Assembly (NCBI GenBank): GCA_947471745.1
Contig: CANJKZ010001153.1
Span: 1,235,001 to 1,299,000, forward strand
Source: Closterium sp. Naga37s-1
Lineage: Eukaryota > Streptophyta > Zygnematophyceae > Desmidiales > Closteriaceae
Direction: 5' to 3'
Length of the DNA stretch: 64,000 bases
This document shows positions 1 to 11,200 of the stretch, piece after piece. Position numbers and translations under genes: made by a program. The notes beneath the pieces were generated by a model. It was not told where the DNA came from, did no database searches, and was given only the letters and a program-made list of their open reading frames with translations. How positions within the stretch are numbered: position 1 is the stretch's first letter; the number at the start of each line of letters is the position of its first letter.

Positions 1-1704
1 CTGGGGCGGAGAGCGGCCGGATATCGCTGCTCCTGGCCCTCCCCCTACTCGGCCGACCCCCCCTAACCCCCCCAACCCCCCTGCCCCCTCGGACCCCCCT
101 GCCCTCCCTGCTCCCCCTCTGCCAGGCGGCAACGGCCTGGCGGTGGGGGAGGCGACTTGCGGCGCGAAATCTTCTACGGGCGTCGACAGCGAGCGGCGGT
201 GCCACGGCCGCGACCCAGCTTGCGACCCTGCCTGCGACAAATGCGACCTAGCCTGCGACCCAGCCTGCGGCCCAGCCTGCGACACTGCCTGCGACCCCGC
301 CGGACCCCTCATGCCGCCACCGCCTCCGCTATTCGCGTTAAAACCAGCACCGCTTCCAGCGCTAGTAGCACCGCTACTAACCGCGCCGCTACCATCGCCA
401 CTGCCGCCGCGTCCCGCATTCCCCGCAAGGCCGCTGCTTCCCGCAGAGGCGCGCGGATCCCTGGTCGGCGCACCACCGGAGACCGGCGCGCGGGACAGAT
501 TCGCCGAGCGCGACTGCGAAAGCACATGCGCGGAAGCGGAACCTCCTGACGTCACCGCGCCTGAGGAGGAGGAGGAAGGGGAGGGAAATGAGGGTGGACC
601 ACTCAACGACTCCGTAACCACGCGCGAGTCGAACGACGCGCCTCGCCGGTGCTGCTGGCGGGCCATCGGGCTGTCGACGGGCGGATTCGCCCCCGCATAG
701 GGCGCGGGGTTCGCGCCGGGGGGGCGCGGGGGCATGCGCAATGACGCGCTCCCCCCTTCTGGCCCGTTCTTCATCCGCTGCGGTCGTAGCCCGCCCCTTC
801 CGCCCATCAATCCCCCGCGGTCAGCGCTGGTATCGGATATGGAGCTTCGGACCGAATCCTGCCGCCCCACCCGCTGCGGACTCTCTTCCTCCTCGTATTC
901 GTCCTCGTCCTCCTCCTCCTCCTCCTCGTCCGCGACTTTACCGCCGCCATAGGAAATCGCGGAAGCTGCGGCGGAGCTCCCCCTCGCGCCTCCCGCTGCC
1001 CCGCGCATTGCTGGCACACGCACAGCGGCGGGGCGCGGGCCGGGCGCAACAGATGCTTGGGGGGACCTGCTGCCGGCGACTAACGGCCGACTGCTGCCGT
1101 CGCCGTCTTGTGAGGCAGAGCGCACCGGTGACCGTCCCTGCTGCTGCATCTGCGACGGAGGCTGCTGTTGTTGCTGTTGCTGTTGCTGCTGCTGGTGCTG
1201 CTGCTGTGGGAAAGATGGTTGCTGCTGCATCGCATGCGGTCTCTGCTGCGGTTGTTGTAACCCTTCGCGGGAAAATGCTTCTGGTGAAAATTCCATGGAG
1301 CTCGACGCCTGGCCACCGCTGAACGACATCGCTCTGCGATGGTTACCGGACGCACGCTGTGGTCGCACAAATCCCCGCTGCGGGCCTCCTTGCGACGGTG
1401 ATAACCCTACATGTGACTCGTCGCCAGGTAACCCGCCTCCCGGCTGGTACCCCGACATTGTTTTCCCTAAAGCGCGCCGAGCGTCGGCGCCGTCTAATTG
1501 CCGGCCTGAGAACGTGTTGCTGCTGCCGAGAGGGCGATTACGTGGCGACACGTCGGAAATTGTTGGAGCCGAAAAAGCAGGATTTGACTGAGAAAGGTTT
1601 GGCTGAGGGAATGACCGTCTGCGATTGGCTGGCACTTGCTGGAGCCCATTCCTAGAATCTGAGAGCTGCATGGGTCCTCGATAACAGTCGTCATCGTCCT
1701 CCAT
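1..1704 (-). CDS. Large disordered Q/S/G-rich protein, C-terminus off the left edge
   Basis: On the minus strand a frame is open from the ATG at 1704-1702 to the window edge with no stop, 568 codons exactly. It begins MEDDDD and an in-frame TAG lies upstream at about 1809-1811, so the start is well placed. The protein is low-complexity: a Q/H-rich tract (about 1140-1250), an acidic E/D run (about 875-945), and SQAG/SQAGP repeats (about 200-300). There are several basic-plus-Ser motifs such as HRRAMSF and HRRSLSTP that could be phosphorylation sites. I recognise no folded domain; a domain may lie beyond the edge. It is divergent from the GAE gene, 1.4 kb away. Hidden introns cannot be excluded, but uninterrupted opening over 1.7 kb makes a single exon likely. 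Function unknown. Confidence 0.55.
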   Translation of the reverse strand, partial: MEDDDDCYRGPMQLSDSRNGLQQVPANRRRSFPQPNLSQSNPAFSAPTISDVSPRNRPLGSSNTFSGRQLDGADARRALGKTMSGYQPGGGLPGDESHVGLSPSQGGPQRGFVRPQRASGNHRRAMSFSGGQASSSMEFSPEAFSREGLQQPQQRPHAMQQQPSFPQQQHQQQQQQQQQQQPPSQMQQQGRSPVRSASQDGDGSSRPLVAGSRSPQASVAPGPRPAAVRVPAMRGAAGGARGSSAAASAISYGGGKVADEEEEEEDEDEYEEEESPQRVGRQDSVRSSISDTSADRGGLMGGRGGLRPQRMKNGPEGGSASLRMPPRPPGANPAPYAGANPPVDSPMARQQHRRGASFDSRVVTESLSGPPSFPSPSSSSSGAVTSGGSASAHVLSQSRSANLSRAPVSGGAPTRDPRASAGSSGLAGNAGRGGSGDGSGAVSSGATSAGSGAGFNANSGGGGGMRGPAGSQAVSQAGPQAGSQARSHLSQAGSQAGSRPWHRRSLSTPVEDFAPQVASPTARPLPPGRGGAGRAGGSEGAGGLGGLGGVGRVGGGPGAAISGRSPPQ

Positions 1705-3091
1705 AGCTAATTGGCTGGCCAACTGGACGGAGATCCACGAGGAACACGTGATAATGAGAAATCCGCTTCTGGCTCGACCAGACTTCCTAATACCGAGGTT
1801 GAAGGTCCACTAAGGGAGTCAACCCTAACTGGGCAGAGGAGCTAGTCTTCGTAGTAGATGAAGTTGAGGGAGGTAGTGTGGTGGTCTGGCTCGCCTTGGG
1901 ACTTGACTGCCATAAGGAAACAAGAGGAGCCTTGAGAACAGCGAGTTAGGTTTCCTTTTCATGGGGGAGGAACCTCGATTGTGACAGTGGCTGCCAGAGG
2001 TATTGACATCCATGCCACGTCAGTTCCTAGGCGCGGACGGCTGGATGATGATGTGCTGAAGCAAATCGGACGGACCATGCTTCGGTATTGCGGCCTTTGT
2101 TTATGGAAAGTTCTTAACGAGGCTTCTCGTATAGTGTGTCGTGTTGTTTGTTGATGGTGGTTGTGGTGAGGCTGGTGACGACCCTTTTTCGCACCATACG
2201 GAAGCGACTTGGATTTTCGGCCTTGCGACAAATTGTCGGAGCAGCCGTGCATGGTGCAAGTCGCACAAACAATGAACAAAAGATACTCACTATTCGAAAT
2301 CCGATAGGAGTGTATGCGAAATACATGTACTAGCTGTGTTCATGCAAGTGATGACTGGAAAGTTTTCAGGATCAACGGAGCTCTATTATTTGCCCAAGGT
2401 TCCCGCCTTGATGTGGCCGACCGAGCCGCAGCACCGAGAGCTAATATTAGCCGTGCGATTATGAAGACGTTTTCATCGGTCGGACACGAAGGTCCAGATT
2501 TTTTGTCCAAGTCCACCCTAGGTTTGCTCGTGCGATGCGCCACCGTTCCTTGGGCTTGGCTCTTGGAGTTTCCTAGAAATTTTTGTGAAGCTCAAAATGT
2601 TTTGGCGCACAAGGAACCCGCTGCGCGTTTTTGACGGGTGACCTCGGGATTGGTGGACCATCCCCTGGCCACGAGCTCATCCCAAGCCGCGTTCCGCCGC
2701 CTCGCCAGTCCCTGCTCCGCTCCGCCAGTTCCTTGTTGCGCGCTTCCCCATTCTCTGCACATTATCCGCCTATTCCGCTTGTGATGCTCCGCTCCGCCAG
2801 TGTGGTTACCTGTTCCAGCCAATCCAACAGCACCTCGAGAAACACTGGCCCCTGCGCCTGGCGACAGCAAGAAAAGCGCCCCTTCTGCCCCACCCCATCC
2901 CAACCACACGCCTAGATGACACCAAGTTGGAGCATGCATGCAACCATAAAGGCCATTCTAGGATAAAAAGCTGAACAGTCACTATATGCTCCTCAGTACG
3001 CTGCGCCGTCTCCGTTCTAGTGATCGCTAAATTCATTTCGTGCGGCTCGATCCTCCATTGTTGATTACCTCTGCCTAGTGGGTCCGCTATC
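1705..3091. other. Divergent intergenic region
   Basis: About 1.4 kb between two genes transcribed away from each other, so it should hold both promoters and 5' UTRs. I see no convincing gene in either strand; the short frames lack codon or domain signal. An A/T-rich TATA-like stretch (GGATAAAAAG, about 2960-2970) lies about 125 bp before the GAE start. No repeats stand out. Confidence 0.4.
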
Positions 3092-5175
3092 ATGGCGACT
3101 AAGCTGCTCGCATCGACGCCTCTGGCCAAGACAGCCTCAAATGTAGATGAGTTCGAGAAGTTGCGAAGCAACTCCTTTATTCAGCGGACCGCCAGGAGCT
3201 TGACTATCATTCAGGCCGGTTGCATCGTCGTCTTCGTTATAGTCATGTAAGTTCTGTGCGTCAGAAATCATCGCCTTCTAGGCAAGTCGGATGGAGTTCT
3301 AACGCACCGCGTGCTTTTATTTCAGGGCTTTCGGAATCACTAGACATGGCGGACAAAGACAAAGCACAATAGACGCTTTCTCCGACATGGATGCCTCGAC
3401 ATGGGGCGGAGCTGTGTGGGAAGATCAAGTCAGATCTTCCGCGGCTACTCGAGGAAGCGGGATGGTGGTGCTCGTGACGGGAGCAGCAGGCTTCGTTGGC
3501 TCGCACACGTCGCTTGCTTTGAAGAGGAGAGGCGATGGCGTTGTTGGAATTGACAACTTCAATAGCTACTACCCCGTTGCCTTAAAGCGCGCCAGACAGG
3601 AGCGACTATTAACAAACGGAGTGTAAGCTTGTCGCCCTTTCCAGCTCCCGTTTCGTCCGTTTTGTGAGAGTCTGAACTTACATCCGTCGACGTGAACTTT
3701 TGCAGGTTCATCGTCGAGGGCGATGTCAACGACCAGCGGCTTCTTGCCAAGCTTTTCGAAATCGTCAGATTCACACACGTTCTTCATCTAGCAGCACAGG
3801 TAGGGTCCGAAGCTGAGGCCGGAACGCTAGCGTCATCATTTTACGTTCTACGAGCTTGACATCTGAAGTACAAAGCTGAATCCCTGTCCTCCACCTGACA
3901 ATGATGGTTGCAGGCCGGTGTGCGCTATGCCGTTCACAACCCATTGGCGTATGTTCAGAGCAATGTCGCCGGTTTCGTTACTCTCCTTGAAGAAATTAAG
4001 GTGCTATTTCGCCGCTTTCTTTTTGCTTCATCCTTGTGTCCTTTTTGCGGTTGTCACTCAACTCACGCCTCTTTGTTTCGATGTCTCAGAAAGCGGATCC
4101 ACAGCCGGCAGTTGTCTATGCGTCGTCCAGCAGCGTGTACGGCCTGAACTCCAAAGTGCCGTTTTCCGAAGAAGATCGGACTGACCGCCCTGCGAGCTTG
4201 TACGCCGCCACTAAGGTATTGGAGGCTTCTTATTCCAGCACGAAATGTTCGCAAGTTGGTTCATCGTGAATGAATTCAGCCAGGCTTGTGGCGAATGGGC
4301 CTGCAATCAATCTATCACTAACGCTTTTGATTCTCTTTCTTCGCTGTGTATGCAGAAAGCGGATGAGGTCCTGGGACACACCTACAACCACATCTACGGC
4401 CTCTCCATCACTGCTCTTCGATTCTTCACGGTGTACGGCCCTTGGGGTCGTCCGGACATGGCGTACTTCTCTTTCACGAGGAACATCATGGCCGGCAATC
4501 CCATCAAGATCTTCCGTGGGCCCAAGGGAGAGGAGCTTGCTCGCGATTTTACGTTCATTGACGACGTTGTGAAGGGCTGCGTGGCCTCTCTGGACACCGC
4601 CTTGCCGAGCGTTGGCAGCAAGGGAAAGCGCCGAAAGGCTCAGTTCCGGGTGTACAATCTTGGCAACACCCAGCCGGTTAAGGTGGGGGACTTTGTCAGC
4701 ATCCTGGAGAAGCACCTGAAGGTCAACGCCATTAGGGAGTAAGTGACTCTTGTGCCTTTTCCTTAACAATGTTTTCGCATCTGTTCCAAGTTTTGGTATG
4801 GATTTCCTTGTCAATGTTTTTATCTGACATTCCGACTCGCTGATTCCTGCAGGGTTGTCCAAATGCCAAGCACTGGGGATGTGATGTTCACGCACGCCAA
4901 TGTGACCAGGGCAAAGAATGACCTAGGGTGAGTGGAAGGAGCACACATCATCCCTTGCTCTCCAGACTCTTACCGTACACTTCCGTCTAAAGACTCTTTT
5001 GGCTTAATGGCTGGCCTGCTTCCTGTCATTGAGCTTCTTCTTGTTTTTGTCTTGCAGGTATAGCCCATCCACGGATCTTGAAGTGGGGCTGCAAAAGTTT
5101 GTGGATTGGTATCAGGTTTACTACAAGAGAGGCAGCGGCCATGAGCAATCACTGCAAGGATACAAGCCGTACTGA
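3092..5175 (+). CDS. GAE: UDP-glucuronate 4-epimerase (GAE family), eight exons
   Basis: Converts UDP-glucuronate to UDP-galacturonate, the precursor of pectin, in the Golgi. Exons by splice consensus and phase: 3092-3246, 3326-3622, 3706-3799, 3914-4000, 4090-4215, 4356-4738, 4853-4927, 5058-5175; total 1,335 nt, 444 aa, near the usual plant GAE length. The N-terminus has a short cytosolic tail and one hydrophobic segment (about residues 33-55), as in type II Golgi epimerases. The Rossmann motif GAAGFVG is at about 104-110. The SSSSVYG strand and the catalytic Y249-x3-K253 (SLYAATK) follow. FFTVYGPWGRPDMAYF is the typical family block. All introns are GT-AG. Land-plant GAE genes are usually intronless, so seven introns is notable. 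No frame damage. Confidence 0.95.
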
Positions 5176-5482
5176 TGGCCCATGGATGCAGCATTGGAGG
5201 CGCCGCGCCACTAATTGACTTGTGTAGGGCATTGACACTTCTGCAGCGAGGTTGCACTCAGCTGCCTAACCTGCTAACATGGTTCTGCAGCCTAACTTCC
5301 TGATATAGTTCCACACTAGTGCAGGAGTAGGTCTTCGTTCTTTTTTCTGCAGCAATGCTTTAATATCAAGCACCAATATCAGAGGCGTTATTATTTGCAG
5401 AAAAACTTGCAGAGCATGCAAAGATAATGGAAAATATACTTAGCCCAAACTAACTAACGCAAGGAGGATCAAGTTCTGCAGT
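5176..5482. other. Convergent 3' region
   Basis: About 300 bp between the GAE stop and the stop of the minus-strand zinc-finger gene. It should carry both 3' UTRs. A/T-rich stretches occur at about 5335-5450. No coding signal seen. Confidence 0.4.
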
Positions 5483-6490
5483 TCATAGGTGCAAGGAGAG
5501 GTCAACCACGCCCATTTCAGCAGTACCCCTGCGGGCGTTGGGGATGCTATTGCCTTCACCAACACTGAGAACGTCCCTGTCCCCGAACCCCATAGATTCC
5601 TCTTTTTCATGGCTGCTGCATGATCGTTGGCGCTTCAGCTGAAGCAAACCTCGGATTTCCGCAAGCAGCGCTGCTCGTTTGCCCGTGTTGTCGACAAGCT
5701 CGCTGCCTTCCTTGGTACCACAGCTATTCGCAGGCTGAGCGTTGCTCATTCCGGACGCGGAGTCATGCATCTGGCTGGATGGGTCGCGCTCCCTTGGGGA
5801 ATCCTGGTTCGTGCAGGTCGTGAGCCGTGCAGCAGCATCCACTAGCAGCACAACGCCCCCTTCAAGTCGATTGGCAGGAATCGAATCTCCCGCAGTGTGC
5901 GCGTTATCAGAGAGACTTCGCTGATAGTTTCGATGCAACGTGCTCCATTGCGGCCTCTTCTTGACGTTGTGGACCGATTTGTGACCGCTCAAGGCGAGCA
6001 CCGTGGCGAATCGCAGGTGACACACGGAGCACTCGTATGTGAGGTCCAGAGAAAGGGGTGAGGTGGGAGAATCACGAGGATCCAACGCAGAAACGACGTC
6101 GGAGAATCCGAATGGCTGTGGTGCGACTAGCGATGATGTCCCTTGCAGGTAATCCTTCTCACAATCCGCAGAGACGGAGCGCAGCGGTTGCATCAAGCCG
6201 GCGAAGTCCGCGGCGGCTTCGCAGGCGAAAACATCCGCAGAGACGTGCCTTCGCAGGGAGAGCGTGTTAAAGTAGCCGCTCCACGTGGACCCGCCGCTCT
6301 CCGCCGGCTCGTCGCCGCAGCGGGGCGGCGTGGCCGCCAGCAGCTCTTCCCACAGCGTCGCGGCGCGCTCACGCGCTCGTTTGGTCCCGGAGTGAGAGCA
6401 ATCCGGCCACACGTCGTGAGAAGGATGCTTCAAGTCCATGCTGAGACTCTCTAACGTCGTATAACCACCAGGGTTCTGCGACCTCCACAT
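5483..6490 (-). CDS. Single C2H2 zinc-finger protein with C-terminal EAR repression motif
   Basis: 335 aa in one exon. One C2H2 finger at residues 154-174 (C154, C157, H170, H174) has the plant-type helix ALSGH, where QALGGH is the usual form. The last residues VVDLSLHL give an LxLxL EAR motif, which in plant repressors recruits TOPLESS-type co-repressors. This one-finger plus terminal EAR layout resembles SUPERMAN/ZAT-like transcriptional repressors (family knowledge). A basic cluster TKRARERAA near residues 36-44 could be a nuclear localisation signal. It converges with GAE and diverges from the glycosyltransferase gene. The rest is low-complexity with no other domain. Target genes cannot be inferred. 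Confidence 0.85.
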   Translation of the reverse strand: MWRSQNPGGYTTLESLSMDLKHPSHDVWPDCSHSGTKRARERAATLWEELLAATPPRCGDEPAESGGSTWSGYFNTLSLRRHVSADVFACEAAADFAGLMQPLRSVSADCEKDYLQGTSSLVAPQPFGFSDVVSALDPRDSPTSPLSLDLTYECSVCHLRFATVLALSGHKSVHNVKKRPQWSTLHRNYQRSLSDNAHTAGDSIPANRLEGGVVLLVDAAARLTTCTNQDSPRERDPSSQMHDSASGMSNAQPANSCGTKEGSELVDNTGKRAALLAEIRGLLQLKRQRSCSSHEKEESMGFGDRDVLSVGEGNSIPNARRGTAEMGVVDLSLHL

Positions 6491-8297
6491 TTTCAGTCAG
6501 GCGGATTGGACGAAAGTCACTCAACGGTGGAGTGTTTTGACGGGAGAGAGGGAAGGATCAGGGAGTTGTCTGCTAGATGTTTGGGTGGGCTTGTTGTTAC
6601 AGTGGACACTAACAGCGGCATTCGTGGGAGTGTGCTTGCTGAGTACAATCAGTACTTCTCGCTTCTGAAAACAGTCCTGATGAGAATGTGGGCTGTTGCG
6701 ATGATATATGCTCGAGAGATAGGGGGGTCGCAGGGCTGGTGGGAGGTTTGAAACGGGGGACGTTGTGCAATGGCGCCACCAGTGGTAAAAGGTTCCACCT
6801 TGCGACGACGATGCATGTTGTCAACTTTGTTAGGTCCCACCCTGGCGTCACAGCGCATGTATCGGTCCTAGAATCAGGTAATTCAGGTCGTGAGGTCATT
6901 CCGCGAGGAGCATCGGGTTTTAAAATTGAGACGTCTGGTCTCCGGCAGAGCCCGTGCGCGGCGGGCGTGTGGTGGAAAGTCAGCGAGCATGGCGACTGAT
7001 GCTGCGGCGTCGGGCGGGCCACACGTTTTAGCCGCGGAATGATTGCGAGCAGCCAATGGTTATGCGATGCGAAGGATACCGTATGCACGTGGTCGCTCAA
7101 CCTCAGGTCTGATGATGGGGCAGCAGCACGGTCCTCAATTGTGGCTTCAAGCTCGAACCGCGTGTGCTCACCAATCGGAAGAGCATAGTTCCATACATTT
7201 CAAGCTGTGTGCAAAGCTGCCAGCTTCTGGTGGTGTTGGTTGGCGTGCGAGCTTCGCATTGTAACCAGTGGGAGAGATCCATAGCTAGCAGCCATGGCGA
7301 AGTCGCAGCAATGGTCGACTACTAGCTCAAGTTGCAGCAGCCAGACCTCAGGCCGACGAAAGCACGACTGCATTGATGGTCGTCGCCTGCTTCGCGTGCT
7401 TCGTATTGAGTCGTCATAAACCTCGCAAACGTCACTTGCGGTATCGCACGCGAGCAGCCAAAGGCGACCGAAGGTCAGGGCGGTGGGGCTTGGGTGCAGC
7501 CAGGCTGGAGGGGTTTGGTTGGGAGGGAGGCTGGGAGGTGAGGTGCTCAGCTCAGCTCACTTGTGGTTCGGTTTGTTTTCCGCCAATGATGCTCATTCTA
7601 CAGAACCTGTTATGTACAGTTTGACCTTGATAGAATCTTATGATTTTTAATCGGGTGCTAAGCGACAGGCTGCAGGACTACCACAACCAGAAGCACCAAG
7701 AAACTCCTCCTGGTTGGGAATGCACCCATGGGATGAAAGATCTGGGCGGTGGTGCCAAGATATGTTACGCGATATAAGATGCCTGGTTCCTTGTATGGCG
7801 CCTTCGGGAAGTTGAAAGAATATGCTGGTTGAGAAGGTCAGAAACAGAAAGCCCACTGCTAAAAGAATCCCTTGTGAGTGGGTTTCCTTTGTGCACTTCA
7901 TTTGTAACAGATGTTACGGTTCAAGAGTTTCAAGCGAAAGCCTGCTTTTGGTGATGGCAGCATTTGTGCTAGAGGATCAACTGGACGCCTCGCCAGAGTC
8001 GTCAATGTTGAGAATTACGCAGGCTGAATGGAAAGTTACCAATTTGTCAAGCTTTCGCGAAGAGGAGATTAGCGTTTCCGTTACAGCTCGCCCAATCATG
8101 CTCGCATCACATCACATCACATGCGCCCAGTCGGGATGTGTGACAAGCCTTCCCCAGAATACCCCACTGCCACTGGTCCCAACAATAATCCCACTCATTT
8201 ACCTTTCCCACCAGTGGTATATATTACCGTGCTTTAGTCACTGGGTGGAAGTAGTCCGAGCCTGGCCCATCGGGCTACCTCGTATATATTTATCTTC
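6491..8297. other. Divergent intergenic region
   Basis: About 1.8 kb between the zinc-finger gene and the CAP10 gene, presumably both promoters. A TATA-like TATATATTA lies at 8218-8226, about 70 bp before the CAP10 ATG. Short frames on both strands have no recognisable protein. No repeats or RNA genes recognised. Confidence 0.4.
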
Positions 8298-11200
8298 ATG
8301 CGGCGTGCGATAATGAAACGGGATCTCGCCGCTCGAGCGCTCGGCGCGCTCCCTGCGACGCTGGTGGTTCTCGTCTTAGCGTTCGCTCCCGTCCCGCTCC
8401 TCGCGCATCCGTCGCACTCACTAGTCGCAGCACCCAACGGCATCCCGGCGACCAGTCATCCATCGTCGCATGTATCGCTCGCATCCCTTCCTCAGCGGCG
8501 ACTGCTCCAAGCGCAGGTCAGCGCCAGGAAGAAGTTGCGATTCTGTGCGATTTTGTGCGATTCAATGCGATTTTGCGCAATAATGTGTGTTCTGTTTGAG
8601 CGGACGCTCTACTTTCGCCATTCTTCGCAAAAGAACCCTAGCGATTCCAGCGGAGGAGGCTGTGCAATGCACGGTCATTGCACGGTCGTAGTCGCCTCAG
8701 GCATTGCTCGGAACCCTACTCCGTCATTGATGCCAGCCAGCCGTCATTGATGCCAGCCGGCCGTCATTGATGCCAGCCGGTCGTCATTGATGCCAGCCGG
8801 CCGTCATTGATGCCAGCCGGCCGTCATGGCTGCCGAATTACCGAAATCCCCGCCAGACGACAGATATTGCTGTCAGCTGTCGTATCTCGCGTTTCTCCAT
8901 GACGACCTTCTTTCCGTGCTTCTGATCACGTTACTGATCACGTCACTGATCTGCTGTTCTCGCTCCTCCCACGAATTACCGTTTACATTTTACGGATCAT
9001 GCCACATCAGCAATCCATCCGTCATTCTCTCCGCCTCCCACTCCCGCCCTCCTTGCATTCTCCGTCCTTTTTCATGCTCGAATCTCCATTCTCCCCTTCA
9101 TGTTCGTAATTCTCCATGTTCCAAACTCCCAAGTTACCTGCTTCCCCATCCCCCTCCCCCACATTCCCCGCCTCCCCCTTCCCATATTCTCCGCTTCCCC
9201 CCAGCCATGGCGCAAGCAGCTCGACGACACGCCCGGAATGTCGCTCTTCCGCGCGCGGGTCGATCTCGCGGCCGCCGACGCCCTCGCTAAGCCCGCGCTG
9301 GGGCGGAAGCCGCGCGCGGAGGGAGGCGCCGGCGGAGCGGGCGGAGCAGGCGGAGGCAAGAAGCGCTCAGGCGGAGGCCCGAGCGGCGCCACTGAGGGAG
9401 GCGCGGAAGCCGCAAGCGCAAAACCACGAGGTCGGGGGAAACCTAAGACGCTGGGCGCGGGGGGAACAGGCGCGGGGGACATGGGGTCCTACAACGAACC
9501 CGCCACCCCCTACGTCCCCCCCGCCAGGCCCGCAGACGAGCCCCGTGCAACAGACCCCGCCCCTATCCCCCCCGCCGAACCTACTCCCGACCCGCAACCA
9601 GCCCTCCCCGAGCCTGCCGTCCCCGAGCTTACCCTCTCCGCGCAGCCGAACGTGTTCGCCGCCGCGGCGGCAGCAGCAGCGTCCGCGGAACCCGCAGCTC
9701 TGCAGCCGCTACAGGCGCTGCAGCCACTGGCGGAGGCGGGGCTGAGCAAGCGGCTGGTGCGCTCCCTGCGCGACCTGCGCGCGTTCCACCGCATCAACGT
9801 GTCCACCGCCGTGGTGCAGCTCTTTGCCGAGATGGCGGATCATTCCTTGGCGCCGTGGAGCCGCATTCCGGCGAGCAGCAACGGCATGGGGCAGAGCGGC
9901 ATGGTGTCGCCCTCACTGCTCCGCTCCATCGCCATGCGCCCCCGGGTGAGGAGGGGGGTGGGGAGGGGGAGGGGGAGGGGATGGGAGGGATGGGGGAGGA
10001 GGGAGAGGGGGGCGAGGGTGGTAGAGAGGCAGTGGGGAAGGGGGAGCTGGATTGGGGATGGAAAAAGGGTGATGGCATGGGGCAGAGCGGTATGGTGTCG
10101 CCCTCCCTGCTCCGCTCCATCGCCATGCGCCCCCGGGTGAGGGGGAGGGGAGGAGGGTGGGTGGAGGGGAAGAGGGGAGGTGGAGGGGGAGTGGGGAAGG
10201 GGGACGGGAAAGAAGCGGAAGGGGGACGGGGAAGGGGGAATGGAGAAGAGGGGTTGTGGAAGGGGAAATTGTGACCGGGAAGGGGGAACTGGGAATGGAT
10301 GTAGGGAGGGTAATAGTTATGCTTCTCCTGTGCGTGGCGTGTGCTGTGCGGGCCCACCACTTGCACGTGAGCGGGCCATGTGCGAGTTGTATTCAGTTGG
10401 GCACTGGACGGAACCTTCCTCCCCCCTCTTTCGCCCGCCCTCCTCCCCACTCTCTCCGACTCTCCCCACTCTCTTTCCCACTCTCTTCGAACCCTCTTCC
10501 CATTCTCCCCCACTCTCTCCCCACTCTCTTCCCACTCCCTCCTCACTCTCTTTCCCATTCTCTTCCCATTCTCTCACCAATCTCCCCCCTCTCTCCCACC
10601 CTCCCCACACTCTCCCCACCCTCGTCTGCCCTGCGCCACCAGTTCATGTCATGTGCAGGCCACGTGAGGGTGGTGGAGGGAGGGGTGTACTTCCGCCTGG
10701 GCGGCTTCCTTGACAATGCCTACCGCCTCAGGCGCTTCCTGCAGATGGTCAAAACCATTCAGGTGTGCTGCCAGGTGCTCAGGTGCTTTCAGGTGAGCTC
10801 TCAGCTCATGAGCGCATTGCCAGCACAGCTGTGTCACAGCATGAGTGGTGTCACGAGGACAAGTACCACCACTCACTCTGTGGCTGCCACACGTTGTGAC
10901 ACGCACAACAGCATGTCCTTATCTCCCCTCCCCTCCCTTCCTTGAGCCCCACCACGTGCACCCAAGGCCTCCCGTCCGCCTGCTGATGCGCCTCCAACGT
11001 CCCCCAACCCCGCAAGCAACCCAACCCCACAACCCCTCCCCACCCACCTCTCCTCATGCTCTTCCCCCCACCCTGGCCCCTGTCCTCGCCCTCTCCCTGC
11101 CGTTCGCGCCTATCCCTCTCCCCAGCTCGTAGTGATGCGCTTCGAGCTCTCCTCTATAGCAGCGGAGTTCTTCCTGTACGTGTGCGACCTGCCCGCCAGT

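Noticed and set aside
143..1322. Plus-strand frames of 185 and 193 residues
   Set aside because: Shadows of the longer minus-strand frame, with Cys/Pro- and Arg-rich compositional character.
9100..9204. Upstream extension of CAP10 exon 2 to an ATG at 9100
   Set aside because: The extension is pyrimidine-rich intron sequence ending in CCCCCCAG. Splicing from exon 1 keeps phase and supplies a signal peptide.
10659..10762. Alternative acceptor TGCAG at 10658 for CAP10 exon 3
   Set aside because: It gives a stop (TGA) in the required phase. The acceptor at 10642 keeps the frame.
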